Source: Pseudomonadota bacterium (GTDB taxonomy: Bacteria; Pseudomonadota; Gammaproteobacteria; Xanthomonadales; Xanthomonadaceae). From it: a stretch of 53,057 bases of DNA. Positions within the stretch are counted from its first letter, which is position 1. Each line of letters begins with the position of its first letter. The stretch is from the NCBI GenBank assembly GCA_023399815.1, contig JAEWOJ010000194.1:1-53057 (forward strand). The letters are read 5' to 3'. Under the pieces are notes generated by a model. The model was given only the letters and a program-made list of their open reading frames with translations, made no database searches and was not told the DNA's origin. Made by a program: the position numbers and the translations under genes. Positions 1-8,269 of the stretch are shown here, piece by piece.

Positions 1-22
1 GCCCCCAACCATGGAGTCCACC

Positions 23-454
23 ATGCGCCGCCTGTTCGTCCCGTTGCTGCTGTCCCTGCTCGCCGTCGGCTGCACCCCGCCCGGCCCGCCGCCGGGAGGC
101 AGCATCGCCGCCTTCGAGCGCATCGACAGCGTCCCGGGCACCGGCGCCGAGGCCGTTCCCGGCAGCAAGGTCACGGTGCACTACACCGGCTGGATCTACG
201 ACGAGCGCACCGCCGACAAGCACGGCGAGAAGTTCGACAGCTCGCTCGACCGCAGCGAGCCGTTCACCTTCAACCTCGGCGAGAAGCAGGTCATCCGCGG
301 CTGGGACGAAGGCGTGGCCGGCATGAAGGTCGGCGGCAAGCGCACGCTGATGATCCCCGCCGACTACGGCTACGGCAACCGCCGCGCCGGCCCGATCCCG
401 CCCGGCTCCTCGCTGGTGTTCGACGTCGAACTGCTCGATGTCCAGCCGCGCTGA
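23..454 (+). CDS. FKBP-type peptidyl-prolyl isomerase lipoprotein
   Basis: 143 aa. Begins with a lipoprotein signal peptide (basic n-region RR, hydrophobic core, lipobox AVGC with Cys17), then an FKBP domain with recognisable pieces VHYTGW, FDSS, FNLG..QVIRGWDEG and the C-terminal FDVELL strand. It should catalyse proline cis-trans isomerisation while anchored to a membrane in the periplasm. An ATG at 11 is in frame but would put a Glu in the n-region. GGAG at 13-16 sits 6 nt before the ATG at 23, which decides the start. The end overlaps the next gene by 17 bp. Confidence 0.9.
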   Translation: MRRLFVPLLLSLLAVGCTPPGPPPGGSIAAFERIDSVPGTGAEAVPGSKVTVHYTGWIYDERTADKHGEKFDSSLDRSEPFTFNLGEKQVIRGWDEGVAGMKVGGKRTLMIPADYGYGNRRAGPIPPGSSLVFDVELLDVQPR

Positions 455-1697
455 ACCCTTCCCCGCGGAGCAGCGCGTCGCGGTGATCGGCGGCGGCCCG
501 GCCGGGCTGTTCGCCGCCGAGCGCCTGCGCGCGGCCGGCCTGGCGGTCGACCTGTACGAGGCCAAGGGCTCGCCGGGACGCAAGTTCCTGATCGCCGGCA
601 AGGGAGGCCTGAACCTCACCCACTCCGAACCGCGCCCGCAGTTCGACCGCCGCTACCGCGAACGCGAGGCGGAGGTCGGCCACTGGCTGGACGGTTTCGA
701 CGCCGACGCCCTGCGCCGCTGGGCGCAGGGACTGGGCGTGGATACCTATGTCGGCAGTTCCGGCCGCGTGTTCCCGCTGGACCGCAAGGCCGCGCCGCTG
801 CTGCGCGGCTGGGTGCGGCGGCTGAAGGAACAGGGCGTGCGCTTCCACGTCCAGCATCGCTGGCTGGGCTGGAACGGCGACGGTGCGCTGCGCATGCAGA
901 CCGGCGAAGGCGAAACCACCGTGGCCGCCGACGCCACCGTGCTGGCGCTGGGCGGCGGCAGTTGGCCGGAACTCGGCTCCGATGGCGCCTGGGTGGAGGC
1001 GCTGCGTGCGCGCGGCGTGGACCTGGCACCGCTGCAGCCGGCCAACTGCGGCTTCGACATCGACTGGAGCGAGCACTTCCGCCAGCGCCATGCCGGCAGC
1101 CCGCTCAAGCCGGTGGTCGCGCATTGGCACGACCTGCACGGCATCCCGCATGAACTGCAGGGCGAATGCGTCGCCAGCGGATACGGCATCGAGGGCAGCC
1201 TGGTCTACGCCATCGCCGCCGACCTGCGCGAAACACTCAACCGCGACGGCCATGCGTCGCTGGCGCTGGACCTCGTGCCCGGCCGCGACGAGGCGCGCCT
1301 GCGCGCCGACCTGGCGCGTCCGCGCAAGGGGCGCAGCTTCGGCGAGCACCTGCGCCGCGCCGCCGGCATCGACGCGGCCAAGGCCGCGCTGGTGTTCGAA
1401 ATCCTCGGCAAGGATGCCGGCAACGACCTCGACGCGGTGGCGCGCACGCTCAAGCGCCTGCCGCTGCGGCTGCTGCGCCCGCGCCCCATGGCCGAGACCA
1501 TCAGCACCGCCGGCGGCGTGCGCCTGGAAGCGATGGACGCGGGGCTGATGCTGTGCGCCCTGCCCGGCGTGTTCTGCGCCGGCGAGATGCTGGACTGGGA
1601 AGCGCCGACCGGCGGCTACCTGCTCACCGCCTGCTATGCCAGCGCCCTGCGCGCGGCCGAGGGCGCGATCGACTGGCTCCACGGAAACGACCTGTAG
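438..1697 (+). CDS. TIGR03862-type NAD(P)/FAD-dependent oxidoreductase
   Basis: 419 aa flavoprotein. The N-terminus has an FAD-binding Rossmann motif (GGGPAGLFAAE) followed by GKGGLNLTHSE, typical of the HI0933/YhiN group and its TIGR03862 subgroup. The C-terminal part carries the second dinucleotide segment (GVFCAGEMLDWEAPTGGYLL). The substrate of this family is unknown. Its start lies inside the FKBP gene in another frame, so the two are probably translationally coupled. Confidence 0.85.
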   Translation: MSSRAEPFPAEQRVAVIGGGPAGLFAAERLRAAGLAVDLYEAKGSPGRKFLIAGKGGLNLTHSEPRPQFDRRYREREAEVGHWLDGFDADALRRWAQGLGVDTYVGSSGRVFPLDRKAAPLLRGWVRRLKEQGVRFHVQHRWLGWNGDGALRMQTGEGETTVAADATVLALGGGSWPELGSDGAWVEALRARGVDLAPLQPANCGFDIDWSEHFRQRHAGSPLKPVVAHWHDLHGIPHELQGECVASGYGIEGSLVYAIAADLRETLNRDGHASLALDLVPGRDEARLRADLARPRKGRSFGEHLRRAAGIDAAKAALVFEILGKDAGNDLDAVARTLKRLPLRLLRPRPMAETISTAGGVRLEAMDAGLMLCALPGVFCAGEMLDWEAPTGGYLLTACYASALRAAEGAIDWLHGNDL

Positions 1698-1705
1698 AAG
1701 CCACC

Positions 1706-1773
1706 TGTAGGAGCGACGCCAGTCGCGAGGGGCTTTTCCGGTAATGCCCCTCGCGACAGGCGTCGCTCCTACA
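1706..1773. repeat. REP-like palindrome (GTAG-headed)
   Basis: Two 28-bp arms (1706-1733 and 1746-1773) form an inverted repeat with one mismatch and a 12-nt loop. The arms begin TGTAGGAGCGACGCC, the head typical of Xanthomonadaceae REP elements. Degenerate copies of the terminal CGCTCCTAC follow to about 1805. It separates the converging genes ending at 1697 and 1836 and could act as an mRNA 3' end. A related palindrome lies at 47711-47813. Confidence 0.8.
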
Positions 1774-1835
1774 ACGCTCCTACATCTCTCCTATATCGCT
1801 CCTGCAACCGCCCTTGCAGCCGGAACGCTGGCGCC

Positions 1836-3458
1836 TCAGCACAGCTTCGTCCCGCGCAGCGCCGCGATGCGCGGCGGCGGCTCGAACGAATCGCTGCGCG
1901 CGTCGGCCCAGTAGGCGTGGAACACCGCGTGGTCCGGCACCTTGTCGAGCAGTTCGCCCGGCGCCAGGTAGCGGTACAGCGTCGCCATCGAACGGATCTC
2001 GATCGGCGATACCCGGCGCAGGATGTGCTCGGGGCCCAGCTCGGAAGGATCGCCCAGCCCTGCCGCGCCCAGCAGGTCGCGCAGCGCGCGCAGGGTGTTC
2101 TCGTGGAAGTTGCGCACCCGCTCGGCCTTGTCCGTCGGGTCGAGGTGGCGCCAGCGGCCCGGGTCCTGGGTGGCGATGCCGGTCGGGCACTTGTCGTTGT
2201 GGCAGCTCAGCGACTGGATACAGCCCAGCGCGAACATGAAGCCGCGCCCGGCGTTGCACCAGTCCGCGCCCAGCGCGAGGGTGCGCGCGATGTCGAAGGC
2301 GCTGGTCACCTTGCCCGCCGCGCCGACGCGGATGCGCTCGCGCAGGTTCAACCCCACCAGCGTGTTGTGCACCAGGATCAGCGCCTCGTTCATCGGCACG
2401 CCGACGTGGTCGACGAATTCGGCCGGCGCCGCGCCGGTACCGCCCTCGGCGCCATCGACCACGATGAAGTCCGGCAGCAGCCCGGTCTCGTGCATGGCCT
2501 TGGCGATGCCGAACCATTCCCACGGATGGCCGATGGCCAGCTTGAAACCGGTCGGCTTGCCGCCGGACAGCTCGCGCAGCCGCGCGACGAACTGCAGCAG
2601 TTCCACCGGCGTGGAGAACGCCGAATGCCGCGACGGCGACACGCAGTCCACGCCCATCGGCACGCCGCGGGTGACGGAGATCTCCGCGCTGACCTTGGCC
2701 GCCGGCAGCACGCCGCCGTGGCCCGGCTTGGCGCCCTGCGACAGCTTGATCTCGATCATCCTGACCTGGTCGTGGTTGGCGTTCTCGACGAAGCGTTCCT
2801 CGCTGAAACGGCCGTGCTCGTCGCGGCACCCGAAGTAGCCCGAGCCGATCTCCCATACCAGGTCGCCACCGTTTTCGCGGTGGTAGGGCGAGATCGAGCC
2901 CTCGCCGGTATCGTGGTAGAAGCCGCCCATCCTGGCGCCCTTGTTCAGGGCGCGGATGGCGTTGGCCGACAAGGCGCCGAAGCTCATCGCCGAGATGTTG
3001 AACACGCTGGCCGAATACGGCCGCGCGCAGCCTGCGCCGATCACCACGCGGAAATCGTGGTGCGGGATGCTGGTCGGCGCCATCGAGTGGTTGATCCACT
3101 CGTAGTCCACCGCGTAGGTGCTGCGCAGCGTGCCGAACGGCACCACGTCCATCGCATTGCGGGCGCGCTGGTAGACCAGCTGCCGCTGCTGGCGCGAGAA
3201 CGGCACGTCCTCCAGGTCGCTCTGCACGAAGTACTGGCGGATTTCCGGGCCGATGGATTCGAAGCCGTAGCGGAAGTGCGCCAGCACCGGGTAGTTGCGC
3301 CGCAGCACGCTGCGCCGCTGCAGCACGTCCCAGGTCCCCAGCAGGGCCATCGTGGCGAACAGGCCCACGCCCCAGTACCAGGCGGGCCAGCGTTCGGCCA
3401 GGGCCAGCGACACCGGCAACAGCAGCAGTGCCAGCACATAGACCAGATAACGATGCAT
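1836..3458 (-). CDS. FMN-binding glutamate synthase family protein
   Basis: 540 aa. N-terminal hydrophobic segments (about residues 3-40) precede a GltS FMN-binding TIM-barrel domain, with GGVLPAAKVSAEI, VDGAEGGTGAAP and a Cys-containing segment (SCHNDKCPTGIATQD) like that of GltB-like proteins. It lacks the amidotransferase domain of true GOGAT, so its reaction is uncertain; it is probably membrane-associated. The ATG at 3458 is preceded by GAGG on the minus strand. The same frame is open further upstream, but there it only shadows the dehydrogenase gene. Confidence 0.88.
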   Translation of the reverse strand: MHRYLVYVLALLLLPVSLALAERWPAWYWGVGLFATMALLGTWDVLQRRSVLRRNYPVLAHFRYGFESIGPEIRQYFVQSDLEDVPFSRQQRQLVYQRARNAMDVVPFGTLRSTYAVDYEWINHSMAPTSIPHHDFRVVIGAGCARPYSASVFNISAMSFGALSANAIRALNKGARMGGFYHDTGEGSISPYHRENGGDLVWEIGSGYFGCRDEHGRFSEERFVENANHDQVRMIEIKLSQGAKPGHGGVLPAAKVSAEISVTRGVPMGVDCVSPSRHSAFSTPVELLQFVARLRELSGGKPTGFKLAIGHPWEWFGIAKAMHETGLLPDFIVVDGAEGGTGAAPAEFVDHVGVPMNEALILVHNTLVGLNLRERIRVGAAGKVTSAFDIARTLALGADWCNAGRGFMFALGCIQSLSCHNDKCPTGIATQDPGRWRHLDPTDKAERVRNFHENTLRALRDLLGAAGLGDPSELGPEHILRRVSPIEIRSMATLYRYLAPGELLDKVPDHAVFHAYWADARSDSFEPPPRIAALRGTKLC

Positions 3459-3487
3459 TGCCGTCCTCGTGACCGGGATGGCGGATT

Positions 3488-4777
3488 CTACAACCGGTCG
3501 TCCACCACCTGCCGCGGCCATACCGACTTTACGTCGTAGACCACCATGTCCGGCACGCCCAGCGCGCGTATCTGCGCGGCGTCGAGTTCGCGGAACTGGC
3601 GGTGCGCCACCGCCAGCACCACCGCGTCGTAATGCGCGCGCGCCGGCGCATCGACCAGCGCCATGCCCGATTCGCGCTCGGCCTCGGCCGGATCGGCCCA
3701 GGGATCGAAGGCATCGACCGCCGCGCCCTGCCCGGCCAGCAGCCGCGCCAGGTCCAGCGCGCGGCTGTTGCGCAGGTCCGGGCAGTCCTCCTTGAAGGTT
3801 ACGCCCAGCACCAGCACCTTCGCTCCGCGCAGCGGCTTGCCCTTGTCCGCCAGCAACGCGCCCACGCGCGCGACCACGTGCGCGACCACGCGGTTGTTGA
3901 CCTGCCGCGCGGTGTGGATCAGGTCCGGGTGGTAGCCGACGCTCTCGGACTTGTGCAGCAGGTAGTACGGGTCCACGCCGATGCAGTGGCCGCCGACCAT
4001 GCCCGGCCGGAACGGCAGGAAGTTCCACTTGGTGCCGGCCGCCTCGAGCACGTCCAGCGTGTCGATGCCGAGCCGGTCGAAGATCAGCGCCAGTTCGTTG
4101 ACCAGGGCGATGTTGACGTCGCGCTGGATGTTCTCCACCACCTTGGCCGCCTCGGCCACGCGCAGCGACGGCGCGCGCCAGGTGCCGGCGGCGATGATGC
4201 GCCGGTACAGCGCGTCCACCGTATCGGCCGCCTCCGGCGTCGAACCGGAAGTGATCTTGCGGATGTCCGGCAGGCGCCGCTGGCGGTCGCCGGGATTGAT
4301 CCGCTCCGGGCTGTAGCCGCAGAAGAAATCGTGGTTGAAGCGCAGGCCCGAGCCCTGCTCCAGCAGCGGCACGCACACTTCCTCGGTGGTGCCGGGATAG
4401 ACCGTGGATTCGTAGATCACCAGGTCGCCGCGCTTGAGCACGCCGGCGATCAGCCGGCTGGCGCCGCGCAGTGGCTCCAGGTCGGGCTGCTCCCAGGCGT
4501 CGATGGGCGTGGGCACGGTGACGATGAAGACATTGCATTGCGCCAGTTCCGCCGCGTCGGCGCAGTAGCGCAGGCAGCTGGCCGCTGCCAGTTCGTCGGC
4601 ATCCAGTTCCAGCGTGCGGTCATGGCCCTCGCGCAGTTCGGCCACGCGCGCGGCGTCGATGTCGTAGCCGAGCGTGTCCAGCGTCCTGCCAAATTCGACC
4701 GCCAGCGGCAGGCCGACATAGCCCAGGCCGATGATGGCGATGCGCGGCGCGCTGGCTACGGAAATATCGGCGCTCAT
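3488..4777 (-). CDS. tviB: Nucleotide-sugar dehydrogenase, VipA/TviB (WbpO) type
   Basis: 429 aa, a full-length UDP-sugar 6-dehydrogenase. The NAD-binding motif GLGYVG lies at residues 17-22, followed by YESTVYPGTTEE, GYSPERINPGD, and the catalytic Cys265 in VGGHCIGVDP. It resembles TviB/WbpO closely along its whole length, so the substrate is probably UDP-GlcNAc or UDP-GalNAc, oxidised to the uronic acid for capsule or O-antigen. No other polysaccharide genes are in the window. It is the last host gene before the prophage. Confidence 0.88.
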   Translation of the reverse strand: MSADISVASAPRIAIIGLGYVGLPLAVEFGRTLDTLGYDIDAARVAELREGHDRTLELDADELAAASCLRYCADAAELAQCNVFIVTVPTPIDAWEQPDLEPLRGASRLIAGVLKRGDLVIYESTVYPGTTEEVCVPLLEQGSGLRFNHDFFCGYSPERINPGDRQRRLPDIRKITSGSTPEAADTVDALYRRIIAAGTWRAPSLRVAEAAKVVENIQRDVNIALVNELALIFDRLGIDTLDVLEAAGTKWNFLPFRPGMVGGHCIGVDPYYLLHKSESVGYHPDLIHTARQVNNRVVAHVVARVGALLADKGKPLRGAKVLVLGVTFKEDCPDLRNSRALDLARLLAGQGAAVDAFDPWADPAEAERESGMALVDAPARAHYDAVVLAVAHRQFRELDAAQIRALGVPDMVVYDVKSVWPRQVVDDRL

Positions 4778-4802
4778 CCCATCCCTCGAGGTTGCGTACT
4801 GG

Positions 4803-4858
4803 TGCCCGGAGCCGGAATCGAACCGGCATGGGGTTGCCCCCGGCGGATTTTAAGTCCT
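4803..4858. other. attL: 3' half of tRNA-Leu left by integration
   Basis: Identical over 56 bp to 47555-47610, the anticodon-to-3'-end half of tRNA-Leu. The flanking bases differ at once on both sides (4802 G versus T; 4859 TGCC versus GATG). Here the tRNA 5' half is missing, so this copy is the displaced chromosomal end and the phage supplied the functional 3' half at the other side. Confidence 0.93.
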
Positions 4859-4900
4859 GCCACCTATCTAAGTGTATCAAGGCTCTCGGGCCTTCTACCG

Positions 4901-4970
4901 TTCCGCAAAAGCTAGAAAATAGATGCTTGGAATCGCAGTGATTGCAAGGGCCATTGCTGGAATTGCGGAA
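4901..4970. promoter_or_regulatory. Candidate integrase arm sites, left (TTGCGGAA x2)
   Basis: TTCCGCAA at 4901-4908 and TTGCGGAA at 4963-4970 form an inverted pair; the match extends to 12 bp, ACCGTTCCGCAA and its complement. The same octamer occurs twice next to attR. Position and repetition suggest arm-type integrase or excisionase binding sites; no other function is evident. Confidence 0.45.
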
Positions 4971-5023
4971 CGGTTTTGTGGCATCCAACCAGCGGCTTTC
5001 CCATCTTCCGGCTTCTGCGCTGC

Positions 5024-5236
5024 CTACGCCGCCCAGTCCTCATCAACCGGCGGGCCCCAGCGATGGGCCATCGACCGGAACCTCGACGCCTCAGAACGCA
5101 GCCGCATGCCAGCCTCCTGGCGCCTCCGCCGCGCCCGCCAGTCACCCGACCGATCCGCCTCAACCTCGCTCGCCTGCCGCTCCAGAGCTTCCGCCCGGCG
5201 AGCGTCCCACCAGGCCTTGTGCACGTTCGTCTTCAT
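5024..5236 (-). CDS. Hypothetical small basic protein
   Basis: 70 aa, rich in Arg, Ala and Glu, predicted mostly helical (WDARRAEALERQASEVEA). No family recognised. ATG at 5236 is preceded by AGGA with 8-nt spacing. It is transcribed towards attL, against the operon starting at 5436. It could be a real edge gene or a chance frame in GC-rich DNA. Confidence 0.45.
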   Translation of the reverse strand: MKTNVHKAWWDARRAEALERQASEVEADRSGDWRARRRRQEAGMRLRSEASRFRSMAHRWGPPVDEDWAA

Positions 5237-5335
5237 GGGCGCATCCTGACCCCACCGGATCGCAGGGGCCGAGACGCCGGCAACGGCGGACGGTAAGCGG
5301 CAGGCTCGCGTTCAGAAAATTCTCCGTGAAATCTT

Positions 5336-5364
5336 TTGACTAAATAAAAAAGTCAACATATAAT
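5336..5364 (+). promoter_or_regulatory. Strong sigma70 promoter with overlapping dyad
   Basis: TTGACT (5336-5341), 17-bp spacer, TATAAT (5359-5364), in an A/T-rich patch unlike the surroundings. The -35 is one arm of a dyad TTGACT-N9-AGTCAA (5336-5356), a plausible operator. It drives the three coupled genes at 5436-6075, the last of which encodes a helix-turn-helix protein that might bind here. Confidence 0.8.
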
Positions 5365-5435
5365 GGATCCACGGTCAGGGATAGCCAGGCCGCCGGGCGA
5401 CCCGCCGGAATTCAGGGCCACAAGAGGAAGCCACA

Positions 5436-5609
5436 ATGAACTACGTTATCCGCTGGGCTGATCGTTCCAACTCGATTGTGTTCTCGGCCGATGAACTGGC
5501 AACGATGGCTAATCGTTATGGCTTCGATGCCACCGAAGCCGAAGCTGGCGAGGTGGAACTGATCGATGACGAGACCGGCGCAGTTGTCGGCTGGGTGATG
5601 GAGCATTGA
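5436..5609 (+). CDS. Hypothetical 57-aa acidic protein
   Basis: 57 aa, acidic (Asp/Glu-rich middle, DATEAEAGEVELIDDETG), no recognised family. SD AGAGGAAG lies just upstream of ATG 5436. The stop TGA overlaps the TTG start of the next gene (TTGA). First gene of a promoter-proximal operon next to attL, possibly expressed in the lysogen. Confidence 0.75.
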   Translation: MNYVIRWADRSNSIVFSADELATMANRYGFDATEAEAGEVELIDDETGAVVGWVMEH

Positions 5610-5872
5610 GCGCCCACCCGAACCGAAACTGGCGCAAGGGCTGGCGAGTTGACCCCGCCGGCCTGACCGCTACGCATGAATCAGGCTTGCGCATCGTCGG
5701 CAAGAAATTCGACGGCGGCATCGACGTCGAAGTGGATCAGGCCAGCATGCCGATACCCGGTCCCGGCACGACGCCGGAGGACATCATCGAGTTGGGACGC
5801 GCGCTTGGCCGCCGCTGCGAGGAAGGCGGACGCCTGCTGCTGGAAGCCCTATCTAAGCCGGGGCTGCCGTGA
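5606..5872 (+). CDS. Hypothetical protein
   Basis: 88 aa, probable TTG start overlapping the previous stop. The N-terminus is basic and aromatic (NWRKGWRVDP), followed by a beta-rich middle (LRIVGKKFDGGIDVEV) and a C-terminal helix (PEDIIELGRALGRRCEEG). No family recognised. Its stop overlaps the GTG start of the next gene (GTGA), so the three genes look translationally coupled. Confidence 0.7.
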   Translation: MSAHPNRNWRKGWRVDPAGLTATHESGLRIVGKKFDGGIDVEVDQASMPIPGPGTTPEDIIELGRALGRRCEEGGRLLLEALSKPGLP

Positions 5873-6075
5873 GCGATCCCACTGCTATCGCCCGCTGGCG
5901 CTCTCGCATGGTGTTGTCTCAGCGAGCCGCTGCCGAGGCCCTAGGCGTTACGCTGCCGACGTACCAGCAGTACGAGCGCGGCGCGGCATTCGCCGACGGC
6001 AAGCCCAAGGCAACCCCGGTGGCTGTGCTACTCGCCTGCGCGGCGCTTGAGCATGGGATTGCACCGATAGAGTAG
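5869..6075 (+). CDS. Small XRE-type helix-turn-helix protein
   Basis: 68 aa, almost entirely one HTH domain: RWRSRMVLSQRAAAEALGVTLPTYQQYERG has the Q-x3-A-x3-G-V-x-L-P-T-x2-Q-Y-E-R-G spacing of Cro/XRE proteins. GTG start overlapping the upstream stop. Likely DNA-binding; it may autoregulate the promoter at 5336 through the TTGACT dyad, or control tail/lysis genes. It could also be an antitoxin-like subunit, but neither partner resembles a known toxin. Confidence 0.75.
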   Translation: MSDPTAIARWRSRMVLSQRAAAEALGVTLPTYQQYERGAAFADGKPKATPVAVLLACAALEHGIAPIE

Positions 6076-6084
6076 GCGCCAGCT

Positions 6085-6106
6085 GCCCGCGCATCCATGT
6101 GCGGGC
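6085..6106. terminator. Hairpin after left-end operon
   Basis: GCCCGCGCAT and ATGTGCGGGC form a 9-10 bp stem (one G-U) directly after the HTH gene. There is no U-tract, so termination is uncertain. It lies between the converging left-end operon and the last tail gene. Confidence 0.4.
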
Positions 6107-6221
6107 CCGGCGGGATGTGCCTGGGCTGCGATAGCCGGCGGCCGGTGCTGGCGGTTAATTCTCGAATCGCCCAAGGTAGCTCCGAAATCAGGCGAGCCCG
6201 CGCCGGAGCGTAGGGAAACCC

Positions 6222-6737
6222 CTACGGCCAGCCCGCTTCCACGTCGTAGGCTTGTGCGGCCTCCATCGACTCCAGCGCGTCGATGGCTTCGTGATGCGCG
6301 CGCTCGGCCGAAAAACAGCCTTGCACGTGCGCAGTGATCGCATCGGCGATGCCCTGCAGTTCGGCAAGGGTCAGCGTGACCCAGCCTGATGCCGCCTTAA
6401 AGTCGAGCGTAGCCGGGGCGCCGATCAGCGCTGTCGCGATGCGGTTCTGGTCCTCGACGCCGGTCAGCACGCGCACGCCGCCGACGGTGATGCCGCCCGT
6501 TTCGTGCTCCCAGCGCAGCGCGGTGGCGCGCTCGCGCAGTTGCTGCTTCGCCTCGGCCAGGTCTTCCGAAGGTGCAGGAGCCGGCGGCACCAGCTCACCA
6601 GCGACCAGCAGCCAGCCCGGACCGGCGTTGCCAGCTTCCATCGCCGTGTCGTAACCCGGAAGCGTCGCGGCGAACTCCAATGTGGCCTCGATGACGTTGG
6701 CGACCGCCCCGCCGCGTATCAATGCGATGCGACTCAT
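6222..6737 (-). CDS. DUF4376-type tail fibre accessory protein
   Basis: 171 aa. The C-terminal two thirds match the DUF4376 pattern seen in phage tail-fibre-linked proteins: RWEHETGGITVGG, a DQNRIATALIGA segment, then LAELQGIADAITAHVQ..F. The N-terminus (MSRIALIRGGAVANVIEA) resembles short proteins that accompany tail fibres. Role: probably chaperone or accessory of the fibre. ATG 6737 overlaps the stop of the upstream gene (ATGA). Last gene of the late block. Confidence 0.7.
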   Translation of the reverse strand: MSRIALIRGGAVANVIEATLEFAATLPGYDTAMEAGNAGPGWLLVAGELVPPAPAPSEDLAEAKQQLRERATALRWEHETGGITVGGVRVLTGVEDQNRIATALIGAPATLDFKAASGWVTLTLAELQGIADAITAHVQGCFSAERAHHEAIDALESMEAAQAYDVEAGWP

Positions 6738-7564
6738 GGCACAGTGTCCCAATACCAGATGCGAACCTCGCCGCGATAACCGTGCCCACCTCGTCGAGGC
6801 GAGGCTCCAGACACGCCACCACCACCGCAACCTGGCCGCGTGGCATCTGGAGCAACGGTGCCTGTCGTTCCATCTCCAGCGCCTGGGCCACCACTGCTCG
6901 CACTGCCGCTCTGGTTACAGATAGCCCCGCCCCCCGAGCAGTAGCCGTCTTCCCCAATTCCCCCCCTAGTGCACCTAAGATTCGTACCTGAAGTATTCGA
7001 TCCAATTGCCCCCGGCGCTGAATTCGTCACAAGAGTGCGAAATGCTTCCTCATAGGCGGAGATGTTGGAGTAGTACAAGCCTGCGATTCCGCTTCCAGAC
7101 GTGCTTCCACTTACTCCATTCCCTCCGACGCCGCCATCAGCTGTCACATAGTTACCGATAGCACTCTGCCCACCGTTCGTTCCGGCCGCATTCGTAGCTC
7201 CGACCCCAGGAGCGCCGACCACGATACTGATAGTTTCTCCAGGAACAATGTTTATTGATCCGCGTTGGCGGTCTCCGCCGCCCCCGCCGGAACCGTTGTT
7301 GGATTTGTTTTCTCCGGCGCCCCCGCCTCCGATGACGTCGTAGTCGATAGTCGGCAATGCAGTAGCCGGGAACGTCCAGCTCTGCGATGAAGTGAACTCT
7401 ATGTACTTGCGGTAGAGCATGCCGCCACCTGTCTCATTCCATTTCGCGCCATCGCTCCACAACAGTTTTCCGCTATGGATGCGAAACTGGCCCTCATGGT
7501 CTGCCGCTGCCGGAAGGGCGGCGACGGCCATGACGCTCAGGCGTGGATTGATCTCGCGGACCAT
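6734..7564 (-). CDS. Glycine-rich tail tip/adhesin protein
   Basis: 276 aa. After about 60 residues the protein is dominated by glycine runs (GGGGAG, GSGGGGGD, GGGGVSGA) with intervening hydrophobic beta segments, ending GYRGEVRIWYW. This composition is typical of phage receptor-recognising glycine-rich tips packed as polyglycine-II sheets. Expected at the distal end of the tail apparatus. Overlaps both neighbours by 1-4 nt (TAATG and ATGA). Base composition is lower in GC than the structural genes, fitting recent exchange. Confidence 0.7.
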   Translation of the reverse strand: MVREINPRLSVMAVAALPAAADHEGQFRIHSGKLLWSDGAKWNETGGGMLYRKYIEFTSSQSWTFPATALPTIDYDVIGGGGAGENKSNNGSGGGGGDRQRGSINIVPGETISIVVGAPGVGATNAAGTNGGQSAIGNYVTADGGVGGNGVSGSTSGSGIAGLYYSNISAYEEAFRTLVTNSAPGAIGSNTSGTNLRCTRGGIGEDGYCSGGGAICNQSGSASSGGPGAGDGTTGTVAPDATRPGCGGGGVSGASPRRGGHGYRGEVRIWYWDTVP

Positions 7565-8268
7565 TACGCGGGATCAGGCGAGTAACGGGTGATGATGCGA
7601 GCGGCGCCGGCAGTAGCACCGCCGGCTGCGTAGGTAGCGATCAGCGCCTGCGATCCACCCTCTGGCGCATTAGCGAGCTTGACGTGCCAGATCGTGCCAG
7701 CCTCGGCCGTCAGGTCAACTTCCGTGGCTGCCATGAACTTCGACGGGGTGCCGGATACGCCGATGGACAGCGAGGGAGTGCCATCGAATGCCGTGTCGAT
7801 GATGACCTCAATCTCCAGCCCGAGCGCGTTGGCCGGCATCGTGAACATCGCCAGCGGCGAGCTGTCGCCGAACGCCAGCGCGGTGGTGTCCACCTTGACC
7901 ACGTCGTCGCCGCCAGCAGCATTCACCCACTCCAGCGTGACCACGCCACTGGCGATGGAAGCGACGCCGAGAACCTGCCCGCTCGCAGGACTCGGACCAG
8001 GCCACACGACCTGCATGCTCTCGGTCTGCCCGGTGTTGGCACGGGAGAGCGTCAGCTTCCAGTCGGCGCCAGCCTCCGATGCGCCGGCATTAAGAACGAC
8101 GTCATCGCCGAACACTTCGACCAGCGCTGCGCGAATGTCGGCGTAGTCGCTGTCCGCCGCGTTGCGCGCCTCGATAACGCCAGCGTTTGCCTTGACAGCA
8201 GGACCGCCCTTGCCGAGACGGAAAGCACTCTTGGTCGTGCCGAGAAGGTTGGAGAAATAACCGGCCAT
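7564..8268 (-). CDS. Putative tail/receptor-binding structural protein
   Basis: 234 aa, rich in Ala, Val, Thr and Gly, predicted beta-sandwich, no recognised family. Its C-terminal part (DTAFDGTPSLSIGVSG to AARIITRYSP) resembles the C-terminal part of the next upstream gene (GTAFNGAGAALSVGSS to GRAILNLIP), suggesting an old tandem duplication. Sits among tail-tip genes, so probably a fibre or minor tail component. Confidence 0.6.
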   Translation of the reverse strand: MAGYFSNLLGTTKSAFRLGKGGPAVKANAGVIEARNAADSDYADIRAALVEVFGDDVVLNAGASEAGADWKLTLSRANTGQTESMQVVWPGPSPASGQVLGVASIASGVVTLEWVNAAGGDDVVKVDTTALAFGDSSPLAMFTMPANALGLEIEVIIDTAFDGTPSLSIGVSGTPSKFMAATEVDLTAEAGTIWHVKLANAPEGGSQALIATYAAGGATAGAARIITRYSPDPA

Positions 8269-8269
8269 T

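Noticed and set aside
291..1682. 463-aa minus-strand ORF
   Set aside because: Antisense shadow of the flavoprotein gene; Arg/Ala/Gln-rich composition and no motif.
3459..4538. N-terminal extension of the FMN-binding protein frame
   Set aside because: This part is antisense-frame reading of the dehydrogenase gene; the protein has a natural start at 3458.
4620..4988. ORF ending DLKSAGGNPMPVRFRLRAP, and its twin at 47550-47780
   Set aside because: These are translations of the tRNA-Leu 3' half, a well-known annotation artefact; the DNA is tRNA/attachment site.
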